DNA of 64,000 nt from Hymenoscyphus infarciens (GCA_001414345.1 LLCB01000014.1:62001-126000), one strand, 5' to 3'; numbered from the stretch's first letter, positions 45,079 to 55,668 are shown. Notes: generated by a model from the letters alone, not told the origin. Translations and numbers: made by a program.

Positions 45079-45738
45079 TCAAACCCCTTGGATGGAGAGC
45101 ACTTGGATTCTTTCAGCCAAGTGTTCTTGCTCTGTTGTATTCTCCGAATCCGTCGTCTCATTTCCTCCTTTGCTTTCCAAGTCGTCCATAGGAGTATCTT
45201 CTTGGGAATCGACAAAGTTGCCTTCAACGGCCTCTTCATTTTCCGCTTGTCTGGCAGCAGCATGTATCGCTGGACTGAAAACAGGATGACCATCTTCATC
45301 CCTAGAGATGAACATACACTCTTCCAAATCAGCCTCGTCGCACACCGCATTCTCCTCCAATATTGCGTCGACGCTCATATCTCCATCCCTGTTTTGCTCC
45401 CGTACAACTATGTCAGTCCAGAAGAATTTTTGAATTGGACTGTTTAGCGATCGTCTCCAGGTTTGCCGTTTCTCTTCCTCGGTATTTCTCCGTGCTCGTG
45501 CTCGAGTACCACGCCACTCTACGATTGTATTCCTGACTTCAACGTTGACTTCTGAATCAGTGATGGCTGGCAGACTCAATGACTTCGGGTGATTTTGCCT
45601 GGCTATTCCATTGTCCGATTCGTGCTGGTTGTTGCCCAGCGTGTGAGTTTCTGGCGGATAGAAACCATTCTCTGACATATCTCCAGTGTAACCTGTATCT
45701 GTCGCTTCGATGGTGCTAAGGCATAACGGGAGGTCCAT
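45079..45738 (-). CDS. acidic hypothetical protein
   Basis: Single-exon frame of 219 residues from an ATG at 45738. I do not recognise a family. The protein is acidic overall, especially after residue 110 with runs such as EENAVCDEADLEECMF and 'NTTEQEHLAERIQ'. A basic patch with RGTRARARRNTEEEKRQTWRR lies at about 76-96 and could be a nuclear-localisation or binding segment. No signal peptide or membrane segment is present. Length, GC-balanced composition and a start without upstream frame extension favour a real gene, perhaps lineage-specific. It may have been missed by domain-based annotation. Confidence 0.65.
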   Translation of the reverse strand: MDLPLCLSTIEATDTGYTGDMSENGFYPPETHTLGNNQHESDNGIARQNHPKSLSLPAITDSEVNVEVRNTIVEWRGTRARARRNTEEEKRQTWRRSLNSPIQKFFWTDIVVREQNRDGDMSVDAILEENAVCDEADLEECMFISRDEDGHPVFSPAIHAAARQAENEEAVEGNFVDSQEDTPMDDLESKGGNETTDSENTTEQEHLAERIQVLSIQGV

Positions 45739-46417
45739 TGCACGTCTTTCTTCGCGTGTTCTTGAGTTTGAGGGCTTGTTCAGCAGGGAAGTCGATTGAT
45801 TCTACCTAGAGTCCAGTATCATCTAGCCCATGCAGAAAACAAAAAAGATTCTAGATATGCAAGTCGTTAAGTACGTTGAAGATGGTTTGGAGTGGCGAAG
45901 ACCTTTCTTTGTTCCTTTTGAGCTTGCAAAACGCCATCGTCACGCCCAAGACTAAGTCTGCTGTTCACAAAGAAGTCGGTGCGCCACCTTTTTAAGGCGA
46001 ATTTCTTTTTTTGTGCGCTAGCTCTGAAAATGTAATGCTGTCTACTCCGATGGCTTAGCCCGAAGGTTGTATTCAACCATCTAGGTGGATTAGGAGAGCA
46101 TTGTTCGCTTAATAAAGTCTTCTTCTATCTGCTTCACATCCAACATACAGATTTTCTTCAGGCTTCCAACAATAGTGTGTTAGCTAGAATTTACATTGCC
46201 ACAATGAGATATCGTATTGAACCACGGTGAATTCCACACAAGTTGGAAGCTCATGCAGTGCATGCGAAACGCCTCGGTGAGTGTCAGGAGACCCCTCATA
46301 TGCCCTCCAATCACCTTCTAAATCATATATTTGTCTCTTAAAGTTTTCCTCTCTTGGCTTTTGAAACCTGTGTTTTCCAATTTTTGGATCTTGGAGTAGC
46401 TACCCAGCAAAGGAAAA
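45739..46417. other. divergent intergenic region
   Basis: This lies between the minus-strand acidic protein gene and the plus-strand RING gene, so it should hold both promoters. I see no repeat or RNA gene. Short frames on both strands are not convincing. Confidence 0.45.
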
Positions 46418-47039
46418 ATGACTCTGACCTCAAACAATCTGGCGGACAAATGCACCATTTGTCTCAACCCCCTTCAAGACCCGACCAAAATGCACCCATG
46501 CAAGCACGTATTCTGTCGCGTCTGCATCTGTACCTGGATCCTTCGACTTTACCAAGCAGAACAAGAGTCTGGTGCCCCAGCAGCATTAACATGTCCCCCT
46601 CTGTCGTCAAAAGCCTAGCCACATAGAAACCAGCGGACCCCAGGAAGTCATTTCTCTCAAACTACTGTCTTCTTATCCTCAAAGCAATGACAGTACTGGA
46701 TGGGATCGCTGGAGTTAGCTCTTCTCTCAGCCAGCAATGTGGAGTGGTACATGGTCGACAGGCTACCATGAGCGTGCGGTTGCTGCACTTGCGTACCAAG
46801 AGATCCCGAAATCAGAGAGTGTTAAAGAGAACGAGAGGGTCTTGGAACGATTGAGTCTTGGGACTGAATTTCGTCCTACCCCGGAGAGAGTTGCGGAGGG
46901 ATCCAATCCTTTTCCTCAACGAGCGGTCTTGAACCAGGATTTGGTAGAGGATCAGAGGGATACTTCTAGGAGGCCAATGCCGCCTTTTGGGTGGAGTTTG
47001 TGGTCTTTTCTGGAAGGGAGACTAGACAATGGGATCTAG
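46418..47039 (+). pseudogene. RING-finger protein gene broken by a +1 C and a stop codon
   Basis: The ATG at 46418 opens a C3HC4 RING: DKCTICLNPLQDPTKMHPCK then HVFCRVCICTW, so the first six ligands are intact. The last pair should read CPLC, but a run of five C (46595-46599) shifts the frame and gives CPPLSSKA and an early stop. Dropping one C restores CPLCRQKPSHIETSG and continues as 'PQEVISLKLLSS', then meets a TAG at 46716-46718. The same frame afterwards runs open to 47039 ('MWSGTWSTGYHERAVAALAY' to 'PPFGWSLWSFLEGRL'). So one frame carries the whole protein apart from one extra base and one stop. RING proteins are usually E3 ubiquitin ligases. The TAG could sit in a small intron ending CTCTCAG; the C5 shift could be an assembly error. 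The gene is therefore either decaying or mis-assembled. Confidence 0.7.
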
Positions 47040-48295
47040 ACGTCGAAATGTACCTAGATCATCACGGATGGAGGTATATCAAATAAAACTTTTTGGGGGA
47101 GTTTCTCTCATGGAATTATGTGGGGAATTTTGGAGTTCACTAAGGGGAGTTGAGACTTTGATGAGCATGACGGCGCAAGACTGTGTGTTTTTATTAAGAT
47201 ATAGTATGGATATCTAAATCTACTGGCTGTGTAAATGTGTAATGTGAAGGAATGCTGTTATTTTGTGATTAGCCGTGGAGAAAATTCGTGGAGTTCTGGT
47301 ATACTTTATTCACCAATTATAGAATTCACCAGTTTTGTTACTTTTTAGACTATCGAGCAGTGAGTCAAGTCACTTAGACTATCAAATTATATTCTTCAAA
47401 ATGCTTCGGGTAAGGTTCTAAGATTGTTGAAAGCAGAAAGAAGTTAGTACTTAGCCTATTAACATTTACTTAGTATAAAGAATCAAGAAGGGTTAGAACA
47501 ATTGAGTTAGATGGATAGTATTTAGAGTTCAAGTGTGCTTTATAGCAATTGTAGTGTATATCTAGACATAATTGGTCAGTTCTATAATTGGTAAATAAAG
47601 CATACCATTTCCCATTTTTTATCACAAAGTCACGGTCTCTTTTAATCACGAATTTGCTGCATAGCGCAGAGAGATTCACGCTTCAGGTAATAGGAACATG
47701 CTCAAACGGCCCTCAAACCCATCGCGAGTAGCAAGTACTGGGTTTTGAGACTTAAGCGAAAAGAGGCACAGAAGCGGGGCTCGAGGCGGGGTTCGTAGCT
47801 TGATAATTAACCAAGCTATGAATAGCCGGAGGCAGACTCGTGCAACCCTTCCTATTTTTAAAGTATAGCAAATATTTACACTTGAGAGCATTTTGGTTAA
47901 CTTAATAAGATAGCAAAAAGTATAAGAGTCTATAAAGTTACAAAAAGCGGGAGACGGAGAAATATTTGTTTACTTATCTCAAGGTAGTACCACTAAATTG
48001 CAGGGAAGGTTGTACAAAACGAAGGGAGTTTAAGATTTTCTTCTGAGAGAGAGGCCAGAGTGTGGTTTGTAAAGACTACTGGGTTACGTGCTACACTCAG
48101 TCTAACACGTCCTAGAAAGTCTAGTAACATAGCCTTCCTAGTACAAAATGAAGTTCAGAGGAAGTTTCAAGAGAGCTAGACTAAACAAACTTCTTCGTGT
48201 AAAATTTATTATCCGAGATGCTTTAAAAGAATCGAGAAAGCAATATTCTGAAAATTCTCGAAAGATATTCTTATTTATCCTAGTAGAGCGTCCTA
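47040..48295. other. AT-rich sequence leading into the repeat island
   Basis: This holds the 3' flank of the RING relic and then increasingly AT-rich sequence. A frame at 48148-48363 plus runs into the R1 copy and looks like decayed repeat sequence. No gene is supported. Confidence 0.5.
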
Positions 48296-48770
48296 GTACG
48301 GCATCCCGTATGTACCAAAAGTCGGAAACGACTAAATCGCAAATCGTAAATCGTAAATCGTAAAGTGTTACTTTTTAAAGTATAATATTATTTAATTTAA
48401 GTTCTCTCTCCCTCCCCTCCTTCTCCCCTCTCTCCCCCTCTCTATATTAAGACTAGTAGTCTTAACTATAGTAACTAATTAAAGGATAAAGAGAGAGAAC
48501 GAGTATTACGTATATAGTAGTAACATTACCTCCTTATTATTGATCCCTATTACCTAACTCTTATATCGTATTATTCCTATTATTTTAAAATAAATAAGAG
48601 AAAAAGAGAAAGAAGGGAAGAGGGAAGAGGGAAAGAGAGAAGAGGGGAAGAGGGAAGGGGGGAAGAGGGATAGAGGGAAGAGTAGGGGGAATGTTTACTC
48701 TAAACTCCCCTTACCCACGCTAGGAAAAACATTCCCCCGGAATGTTTACTCACCCCCTTACCTCACTCTT
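48296..48770 (-). repeat. R1 dispersed repeat, copy 2 (inverted)
   Basis: Read on the minus strand it shows the R1 order: TTTTTCCTAGCGTGGGTAAG near 48715, a CT/GA-rich centre, the TTAGTTACTATAGTTAAGACTA-type block (here near 48450-48480), a run of TTACGAT 7-mers at 48338-48365, and the GGATGCCGTACTAGG end near 48300. Near 48725-48760 lies the small palindrome AAACATTCCGGGGGAATGTT. Confidence 0.6.
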
Positions 48771-48847
48771 ATCCTTCTCCTACTCTTATCCTTCTCCCGC
48801 CCTCTCCTACACTCTCTTAGTATACGTAATATATAGAAGAATAGAAT

Positions 48848-49014
48848 AAGAGAGCAAGAGAGTAAGAGAGCAAGAGAGTAAGAGAGTAAGAGAGCAAGAG
48901 AGTAAGAGAGTAAGAGAGTAAGAGAGTAAGAGAGCAAGAGAGCAAGAGAGTAAGAGAGCAAGAGAGTAAGAGAGCAAGAGAGCAAGAGAGCAAGAGAGCA
49001 AGAGCGCAAGGGGG
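48848..49014 (+). repeat. AGAGAGYA 8-bp microsatellite
   Basis: About 20 tandem copies of AGAGAGCA/AGAGAGTA. The unit has no stop codon on the minus strand, so all three minus frames stay open and mimic Leu/Ser-rich proteins. The only variation is C/T at the seventh position, mixed irregularly along the array. Confidence 0.9.
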
Positions 49015-49059
49015 CAAGAGAATAGGGTAATATAGTTTAAGATTTACTATGTCTCTTAA

Positions 49060-49260
49060 CTTTTATAATTTACGATTTACGATTTACGATTTACGATTTA
49101 GTCGTCGTTTCCGACTTTTAGTATATACAGGACGCCCTACCTAGATATACTAAAAAGTCAGAATCGACTAAATCGCAAATGGTAAATCGTAAATCGTAAA
49201 TTACAAATTCGAGCTAAAGTAGAACTTAATAATTATATTATCTAAGCCCTTTATTAAGGG
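49060..49260. repeat. R1 copies 3 and 4: two ends head to head
   Basis: The right end of R1 occurs here twice in opposite directions: TTACGAT 7-mers, TTTAGTCG and CCGACTTTTAGTATA face TATACTAAAAAGTC, CGACTAAATCGCAAA and a run of AAATCGT 7-mers, with the short GACGCCCTACC stretch between them. This forms an imperfect palindrome of about 150 bp. Either two copies inserted face to face, or these are the two ends of inverted elements. Confidence 0.6.
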
Positions 49261-49374
49261 GTAGGAGAGCATTTTGCTACTTCTTAGTCTCCCTCTCTCG
49301 CTACTCTTTCCTTCTTTAGTATATTATATAAATATAAAAGTATAGAAGAGAGGGAGAGAGAGAGTGGGGGAGAG

Positions 49375-49465
49375 GGGGAGAGGGGGCGAGTAAACATTTT
49401 AGTAGAAAGTTTTTCCTAGCGTAGGTAAGAGGAGTTTAGCAAAAGTAGTAAATAATCCCCTCTCC

Positions 49466-49498
<33 letters not shown>

Positions 49499-49812
49499 CC
49501 TCTCTTCCTTATTTATCTAGAAATAATAGGAAGAATATAATATAATAGTAAGGAGACGATAGTAAGAGGACGATAGTAAGGGGGTAATGTTACTACTATA
49601 CATGTAATATATATTTTATTTTCCCTCTCTATTCTCTAATTAGCTAGTTACTATAGTTAAGACTATCTAATCTAAATATAGAGAGGGGGAATTTAAATTA
49701 GAAATTATTCTCTTTTATACTTATAGAAAGTAACATTTTACGATTTACGATTTCCTATTTGCGATTTAGTTAATTTAACTTTTTGGTGTATTCAGGATGC
49801 CGTACCTAGACT
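49375..49812 (+). repeat. R1 dispersed repeat, copy 5
   Basis: Same order of blocks as copy 1: GTAAACATTTT, TTTTTCCTAGCGTAGGTAAG, a CTCTCTCC tract (49451-49505), TTATTTATCTAGAAATAATA, repeated GTAAGGAG-type words, TCTAATTAGCTAGTTACTAT, TTACGAT words and TTCAGGATGCCGTACCTAG. It is the most complete copy here without an insertion. Confidence 0.65.
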
Positions 49813-50550
49813 AGTTTATAGAATCAAAAGCAAAGCAGGTGCTAGAGACAAGTGAGCAAACACCTACTCCGTGTTAATGTTCCCGATAAAGTCTATCCTA
49901 TACTACGAATCGATAAGCGGATTGTATAGATGAGGAAGCAACCTATCAACTCTACCAATTCCAAGCACCGCAAGAACCCACTCGCTAAACCGAGTTTGCC
50001 ACCACTTCCACCCTCAAAGGCCAGAACACTAATAAGAACGAGTTCATTTTCTCCTCTAACAGTGACACGAATCTATCAACCTCTTTTCAGAGGCAGATTC
50101 TTAACTTGCTATAGGTACAGATTTTCAGCAATCTATCCACTTGGTAATTATTACCAACCTCACCTATATTCAAATCAAAAACTTACACAAACAACCCTAT
50201 TATAGGAACACAGGAATGAATACACTCTCTTTAGACGAGACTTTTATCTCTTCCGAGTTGTACTAATTTATTAAAGGCTAATAACAAAGAAATCGCAAAA
50301 TATCGCTCTTTATAGACAGAAAGTAGAATGATCGTAATTATTTACGTTGTTCTCTCGCTCTCTTATTTTCTTTCTTTCTCGGATCAAATTCTTCTAGTAA
50401 ACAAGACCTTGGGAGAACAGCTGTTCACTCTTACTTTCAACTAACTATATACTCTTATTTTCTGACTATTACTTTCTCAAGCTATTAGGAAAGAGAAACC
50501 GATAGGATATATAGGGTTAGATAAGAAACTAGTCAAATACTATAAAGCTA
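49813..50550. other. decayed sequence between R1 and the minisatellite
   Basis: AT-rich sequence with a relic-like plus frame at 49930-50205, of Pro/Ser-rich content and no recognisable domain. It may be part of a longer broken element whose ends are the flanking R1 copies. Confidence 0.4.
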
Positions 50551-50935
50551 AATAAATCACAACGTTTGATTAATACTCGAGAAGAACCTAGCGAAGTTTC
50601 TAGATTACAGCGAACTACGACGTCTAATTATAGAGTTAACTTTTGATAGATTTAACTAATTTCAACGTCTAATAGAAGAATCAACGTTGGTCGAGAACTA
50701 AGCGAATATTTTAATGTAGAACGAATCTCAACGCCTAATAAAAGAAATATCGTTCGTTAGAACTAAGCGAGTGTTTTAGAGTAAACCGAATCTCAACAAC
50801 CGATAGGAGGAGTAACTTTCGAATAGAACTAAGTAAATCTTTTAGAGTAAAACGAATCTTAAAGATCGATAGAAAAAGCAACGTTCGATTAGAAGTAAGC
50901 GAATCTTATAGAGTTCCTAAACCTAAGTTCTTAAA
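50551..50935 (+). repeat. degenerate ~64-bp minisatellite
   Basis: Five to six diverged tandem units share, in order, AACGTTCGATTAGAACTAAG, CGAATCTTTTAGAGTAAAAC and GAATCTCAACGTCTAATAG. Good examples start near 50683, 50747, 50810 and 50877. The spacing is close to 64 bp for the last four units and looser to the left. Differences are largely C/T and G/A. Confidence 0.7.
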
Positions 50936-51069
50936 ACTACGATATATAACAAAACTAAGTCAGACTCTTATATTACAGGTTCTTAAATTGAGAAGTGTAA
51001 ACAAACTAATTCGTCGCTAAGAACTTCACTTAAACCTATAAAAACGCTACTTTTCTAAATCCTCTTATC

Positions 51070-51440
51070 TACGCTAGAAAAAACTTTCTACTAAATTTTT
51101 TACTTATCTTCTTACTCTCTCTTCTCTCTTATTTATCTAGAAATAATAATAATAATATAATATAATAGGTAGAGAATAGTAAGAAAGCAATAGTAATAGC
51201 GAGAGAGTAATTTTATACTATATATATAAGACTTATTATCTTATAGATAAGGCTGTTTAGTTTTAATATAGTTAGATATAAGATAGTAAGAGAAAGAGAG
51301 AGAGAGAGGAGAATAAGTAAAGGAATTTAAACTATTCTATTTTATACTTATAGAAAGTAATATTTTATAGTTTACGATTTCCTATTAATAATTTAGTTAA
51401 TCCGACTTTTTAGTATATTCAGAATACTATATCAGTCTAG
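51070..51440 (+). repeat. R1 dispersed repeat, copy 6
   Basis: This is the most decayed R1 copy: TACGCTAGAAAAAACTTTCTA at the left, TTATTTATCTAGAAATAATA, a GA-rich tract, TTTACGATTTCC and CGACTTTTTAGTATATTCAG at the right end. Nearly all changes from copy 5 make the sequence more TA-rich, as RIP does. Confidence 0.55.
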
Positions 51441-51629
51441 TATAAAATAAAAGTTCGAGAGAAGTTATAAGAGGTTAAATAACTAGAACTTATACTTATA
51501 ATCTTAAACTATAGTAACATAATTCCATTGGAATTATATTTCAATAATTCTAGATTAATGAGAACGTATCCCACCAACAATTGAGCCTATTCACTTATCA
51601 CACTGGTGTTGCATTGTGAAAAAATGAAG

Positions 51630-51945
51630 GCATCCTAATCTACATTTTCGCAATACGGAATAGCTCCGGATCGATGCATGATGAGCGGGAGGAATTGGAG
51701 GAGGAATTGAAGCGAAGAGAGGCCAAGGACTACTTGGCTTGAGAATGTGCTTTCTGCGGCGCCATTCTCTCCCTGATCTTCCGAGTCCACCTTTTCGACT
51801 TCTAAGACACCGGCAATTACCTAACCGAGTTCACCAGCAAAGTACTAGACCTTCTCAGCTTACGAAACTATCGAGATTTGCTTTCTAAATTTCCCAGGAG
51901 ATGCTTTGCGAACGAACAACCAAGATTACGAACACCGGGCATTTG
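51630..51945 (+). pseudogene. short coding relic, family unknown
   Basis: One plus frame reads MHDEREELEEELKRREAKDY, then a stop, then 'ECAFCGAILSLIFRVHLFDF', another stop, then 'TGNYLTEFTSKVLDLLSLRN' and 'YRDLLSKFPRRCFANEQ'. The fragments are protein-like in composition and lie in one frame separated by single stops, which suggests a point-mutated relic rather than chance. I cannot name the parent. Confidence 0.3.
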
Positions 51946-52547
51946 AAAGGGTGGTAGCTTGTAGACGTTGATTTGAGAATTGGCGACGATACGATAATAC
52001 GACAAAACACGGCGTTCTTTGCATAATTCTACTTGAACTTAGCACGATCTCCTGTTTTTTCTTTTTTTCTCCTTTTCTTCCCCTGCTTGGGAGACGACGG
52101 GCTTGCGTTGCTTTTTTCCCTTCAATTTTCTTTGGGGATGGGATTGGCATAATATGAGATCAGACGTTGCATAAAGTCAAAGATGCGTTTGGTTTCGTTG
52201 CTATTCTACATGATGCATTGGGGGAGGGGGGCGTGGGAGGTGATGGGAACTTTGTGTTTTTTTGTTTGCCTGTTTCTCCGTTTGCGTGGTGGGATGATGG
52301 TGATAGACTTGTCGTTTGTCGGCAGAGGTTGCAAGATTATTGTATCATGTAAATTTTCAATCTTGTGCTCTATTCTGGGAATGCCTATGGTGGAAGTCAA
52401 TCCAGCAGAACAGTATGACTTCCCATCAGCAAATGAGCTTCGAACGACCTGATTTCACGAGAGAAAAACCCTAAAAAGCCTCATTTGATACATGTCCTTG
52501 AGGGTTTACAGCACCCCTTTCTGACAAAAGAAAATACATCTCAACTT
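51946..52547. other. 3' flank of tandem paralogue 1
   Basis: No supported gene. Frames at 52167-52452 plus overlap each other in different frames and have no domain content. Confidence 0.45.
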
Positions 52548-53207
52548 TCAGAAACCCAATAGAGCAAGGATAACCTTGTCAGAGTCCTCCCCCGGATTGA
52601 CATCTCCCGCATAAACCAAGAATCCTTCTCCATATTTCGCTCCGACCACCGCGGCCTGCGTCTCATCAACCGGAGAAGGTTGGAAGACTAAAGATTCGAC
52701 TGTAGCCCCCGTAACAGGAGCAAAAATCTTTTCCTGCTGCTCAGCATTCTTGATATGCAAGACCTTCATGCTGTACTTGGAGGGGAACGAGTCCTTGCTC
52801 ACACCCGCGGGAAGGGTGCAAGAAGGATTGAACTCAAAGGTAGCTCGGTGATAAGCTCCAGATCTCCAATGAAGACCAAGAGCATTACCAAAGAAGTTGT
52901 TGAAGACATTCATGTTGGTAAAGCATGTAAAATGAAGACCAATAATGACCCGGCCGCCATTTTGCGCATAGGTTTTGACTCTCTCCAACACAGCCTTGTT
53001 CGCTGCCTTTGTCAACCCTTCGTCCGTAACAATAATTGCTCTTGGGTTGTTGTTGGCTTCGAGATAGCGAATTGCACCACCCGCATTTTGGGCCCGCTTG
53101 ACTTCGGCGACTTTGTGAAGACTATTGATCAGGGAGGTGTAGGACTCATCAAAGAAATCTTTGAGCATGAGACTCAAGAGGAGGATCTCTGGGCGTTCGG
53201 AATCCAT
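52548..53207 (-). CDS. uncharacterised tandem-family protein, paralogue 1
   Basis: Single-exon frame of 219 residues from ATG 53207; this start matches paralogue 2 (M-D/S-SERP). I do not recognise a named family. Alternating short hydrophobic strands and helices suggest an alpha/beta Rossmann-like fold: PEILLLSLML (strand 1), 'PRAIIVTDEGLT' (strand 3 area) and 'YAQNGGRVIIGLHF', a layout reminiscent of class I glutamine-amidotransferase-like or ThuA-like proteins (inference from pattern only). No Cys-His-Glu catalytic triad is obvious. The C-terminus carries AAVVGAKYGEGFLVYAGD and ends VILALLGF, a signature shared by all three copies. There is no signal peptide. Two more copies follow upstream on the same strand. 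Confidence 0.82.
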   Translation of the reverse strand: MDSERPEILLLSLMLKDFFDESYTSLINSLHKVAEVKRAQNAGGAIRYLEANNNPRAIIVTDEGLTKAANKAVLERVKTYAQNGGRVIIGLHFTCFTNMNVFNNFFGNALGLHWRSGAYHRATFEFNPSCTLPAGVSKDSFPSKYSMKVLHIKNAEQQEKIFAPVTGATVESLVFQPSPVDETQAAVVGAKYGEGFLVYAGDVNPGEDSDKVILALLGF

Positions 53208-54454
53208 CGTATGGTTTGTGTAGGCTGGTACAGAGAAGAGGCCTTGAAATGGTGAAATGTGGTCCGTTCTGGGACTGGCTTTCAAGAATTGTTAGTTGTG
53301 CAAGTGGGAAAACCGTTGGAGTGCGCACCTACCTTTTGCAACGAACGAAAGGAGGATAACCAGCGGAGCGACGATACAAGAACACAACAAGTAGATTGAT
53401 GATTGTTCGAATATTAAGCAGGGAGAAGAGGGGCAAACAGAACTGGGTTTGGAGTGCACGTGTTATGATTGCCTAGGATGGCTAGGTTTTGCCGTTTACT
53501 TTCATCCGTTTCACTACGAAAGTAAAATGCCCCCCCCCCCCTGTTTAGTGTGTTCTTTACCACACGGAATATCGCATAATCGCGGCCCTGGTTATAAACT
53601 TATAAGAAGCTTTTTATTAGCTAATCTATAGCTAATCCGAGCCAAAATTATCTAATATTCTATAAGAGTAAAAGACCTATAATTAATGCTAAGCTTAGAC
53701 TTTTTAAGAGAATTGAAATAAGACTTATTTTAAACATTTAGAGTTTAATCTTTTTCTAGCTCTTCTCTCTCTTTTCTTTTACTCTATCTAGAAAAGTAAA
53801 CTCTTCTAAGTCTCTTCTTAGGTAGAAGACTAAGTAAAACACCTAAAACGCGAGCAGATATAAGTATATAAGAGAAATTCTTAGCTAAATTTCGTTTATT
53901 TTTTTAATTTTTAAAAAAAAGCATTTTCATAGAAGTAGAAGAGTAGCGAAAAACCTATAGAGTAACTAGGTGATTAAATAATCTTAAGACTATTCCTAGT
54001 TACCTACGTACTAACTATTCTTTAAAAGAGAATACGTAGTTTAATTCTCTAGAGCTAATAACAATTACCTCTATTCATCGACTCTTATAGCGCCTCGGAG
54101 TACTTAAAGCTATAAAGCTAGTAAGCGTATTATAGAGTACTTTTCTTTAAATCCACTTTTAATCTCTACGTACTCTGTCGATTAGTTTTAAGCCCTTGTT
54201 TGAGTTCAATAGACACTTCCCCGGAGTGTTCTTAACACTCCGCTTGCTTTCGTAGGGTTTATATGCTCCTTTCCTAAGCAAATTCCCTTAGAAGAAGCAC
54301 GATACAACCCTCAGTTAGTACCAAGTAGTCACAAGAAATAAAAGAATCAGCCTGTCGTGTTTTAATTTTTCAGAAAACCATGTTAAAGTTGAACCGGGGT
54401 TTGGGATTGATACTCTGGTTGAGTTGGTCTCAAGTGAAGTGTTTGCTAACCACA
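53208..54454. other. spacer between paralogues 1 and 2 with TA-rich insert
   Basis: The first 300 bp are GC-balanced and hold the promoter and probable leader intron of paralogue 1. An inverted repeat TTTACTTTC...GAAAGTAAA lies at about 53497-53525, followed by a C10-type run near 53531. From about 53600 to 54350 the sequence is TA-rich and stop-filled, like the other RIP islands. No gene is supported. Confidence 0.55.
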
Positions 54455-55141
54455 TCAAAACCCACACAAAGTCAAAATAACCTGGTTTGTCCCCTCCTCA
54501 TGATTCTCATCCCCAATATAAATCAGAGTTCCCTTCCCAATCTCCGTCCCAACCACCGCCGCCTCGTTGCCAGTAGCACTCTTCCCCCACTCCCTCATAG
54601 CCGCCGTTGTCAATCCAAGAGACCACCTCTTCGAACCAGGCACCCCCATAACAATCTTCTCCCGCTTCTTAGCCCCCTCAATCTGCCAAGCTCGCATACT
54701 ATAAGGTTTTGGAAAGGCATTCAAGCGTACATAATCGTGAAGGACACGGGCACAGGAGGGATTGAAGCTGAAAGTTGTGCGGAAGTACGCCCCATGTCTC
54801 CATGGAAGACCGAAGGTATCACGGAAGAGCTGATTCAACCCTGACGCACTCCACTCGTGATTGTCAAAGTTAAGCCCGACGAAGGTCAAACCGCCATTTT
54901 GAGTATAAGTTTTGATCTTCTCCACGAGAGCTTCGTTTGGATAGTCCGTCAATCCCTCGTCGGTGACAATGATTGCCTTGGGGCTTTGAGCGTCGAGATA
55001 ACTGAGTGCGTCCTCGGCGGATTGGGCTTGTTCCACTGCCGCGAGCTCGAGGAGGTTATTGAGTAGGGCGCGGTATTTGTCGAAGAAGGAATCCCGTAAT
55101 GCGAGGCTGATGAGCAAGATCTTTGGACGTTCGGAAGACAT
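54455..55141 (-). CDS. uncharacterised tandem-family protein, paralogue 2
   Basis: Single-exon frame of 228 residues from ATG 55141. It aligns along its whole length with paralogue 1: SERPKILLISLALRDSFFDK, 'PKAIIVTDEGLTDYPNEALV', 'YTQNGGLTFVGLNF', 'WRHGAYFRTTFSFNPSC', AAVVGTEIGKGTLIYIGDEN and a terminal VILTLCGF. Function is unknown; the fold guess is as for paralogue 1. Upstream (55142-55290) there is an apparent leader intron: a GTGTGT donor near 55283 and TTTCAG acceptor near 55231 on the minus strand. Degenerate ~60-bp repeats lie further upstream. Confidence 0.82.
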   Translation of the reverse strand: MSSERPKILLISLALRDSFFDKYRALLNNLLELAAVEQAQSAEDALSYLDAQSPKAIIVTDEGLTDYPNEALVEKIKTYTQNGGLTFVGLNFDNHEWSASGLNQLFRDTFGLPWRHGAYFRTTFSFNPSCARVLHDYVRLNAFPKPYSMRAWQIEGAKKREKIVMGVPGSKRWSLGLTTAAMREWGKSATGNEAAVVGTEIGKGTLIYIGDENHEEGTNQVILTLCGF

Positions 55142-55429
55142 GGTTTGCTTGGACTGGTGGTTGCGGATGAAGTGTTGGATAGACGAATTTGCCGTCGAGT
55201 GGAGTGTTTGGAAACTGGCGATTGAGGTTCTGAAAGACTGTTAGCTGTGAATTTCGAAGGCTCAGATTAGCTAGAATACACACCTTCACCGCATGTCTGC
55301 GAAGATGACAGAAAGAAGGTGAAGGGCGAGACTTGGATAACGAGGCTCAGGAATCTGCTGTGGGTATCTCTAAGCGAAAGAGCTAGACTGGATTTTCCGG
55401 CCATATATTCTAGGACCGGAAGCGGTCAC

Positions 55430-55668
55430 AGCTGGCTCGAAGAATTACCATAATTCTCTTAGTGAATCTGGAACAATCAAGTGTTATTGTCCCAAAAGAA
55501 TTCCCTCGGATAATAAGGAATCGTCATTTTGCTAGCTAACTCGAATAATTCAAACAATTTTCTCAGATATTCTGGAACAACTAAGCGCCATTGTCCCAGC
55601 TGGCTCGAGCAACCAGATTCATTCTCTTAAATACTCTGGGACCATTAAGCTGCATTAATCTAATACTT
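55430..55668. repeat. degenerate direct repeats in the paralogue 2/3 spacer
   Basis: Three diverged copies of a unit occur here. Each opens AGCTGGCTCGA or AGCTAACTCGA (55430, 55534, 55598) and continues to ATTCTCTTA...CTGGAACAATTAAG...ATTGTCCCA. A fourth, partial copy (ATTCTCTTAAATACTCCAGG) lies at about 56623, upstream of paralogue 3. The units may have spread with the gene duplications. No function is known. Confidence 0.55.

Noticed and set aside
48848..49014. CRISPR-like direct repeats
   Set aside because: This is a simple microsatellite without spacers in a eukaryotic genome; no CRISPR array exists in the window.
48758..49017. Three overlapping minus-strand open frames rich in Leu and Ser
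   Set aside because: They are produced by the AGAGAGYA microsatellite, whose unit has no stop codon on that strand; all three frames are open at once.
53208..53285. In-frame extension upstream of paralogue 1
   Set aside because: The extended frame would start at TTG; the ATG at 53207 matches the start of paralogue 2 and the conserved SERP block.
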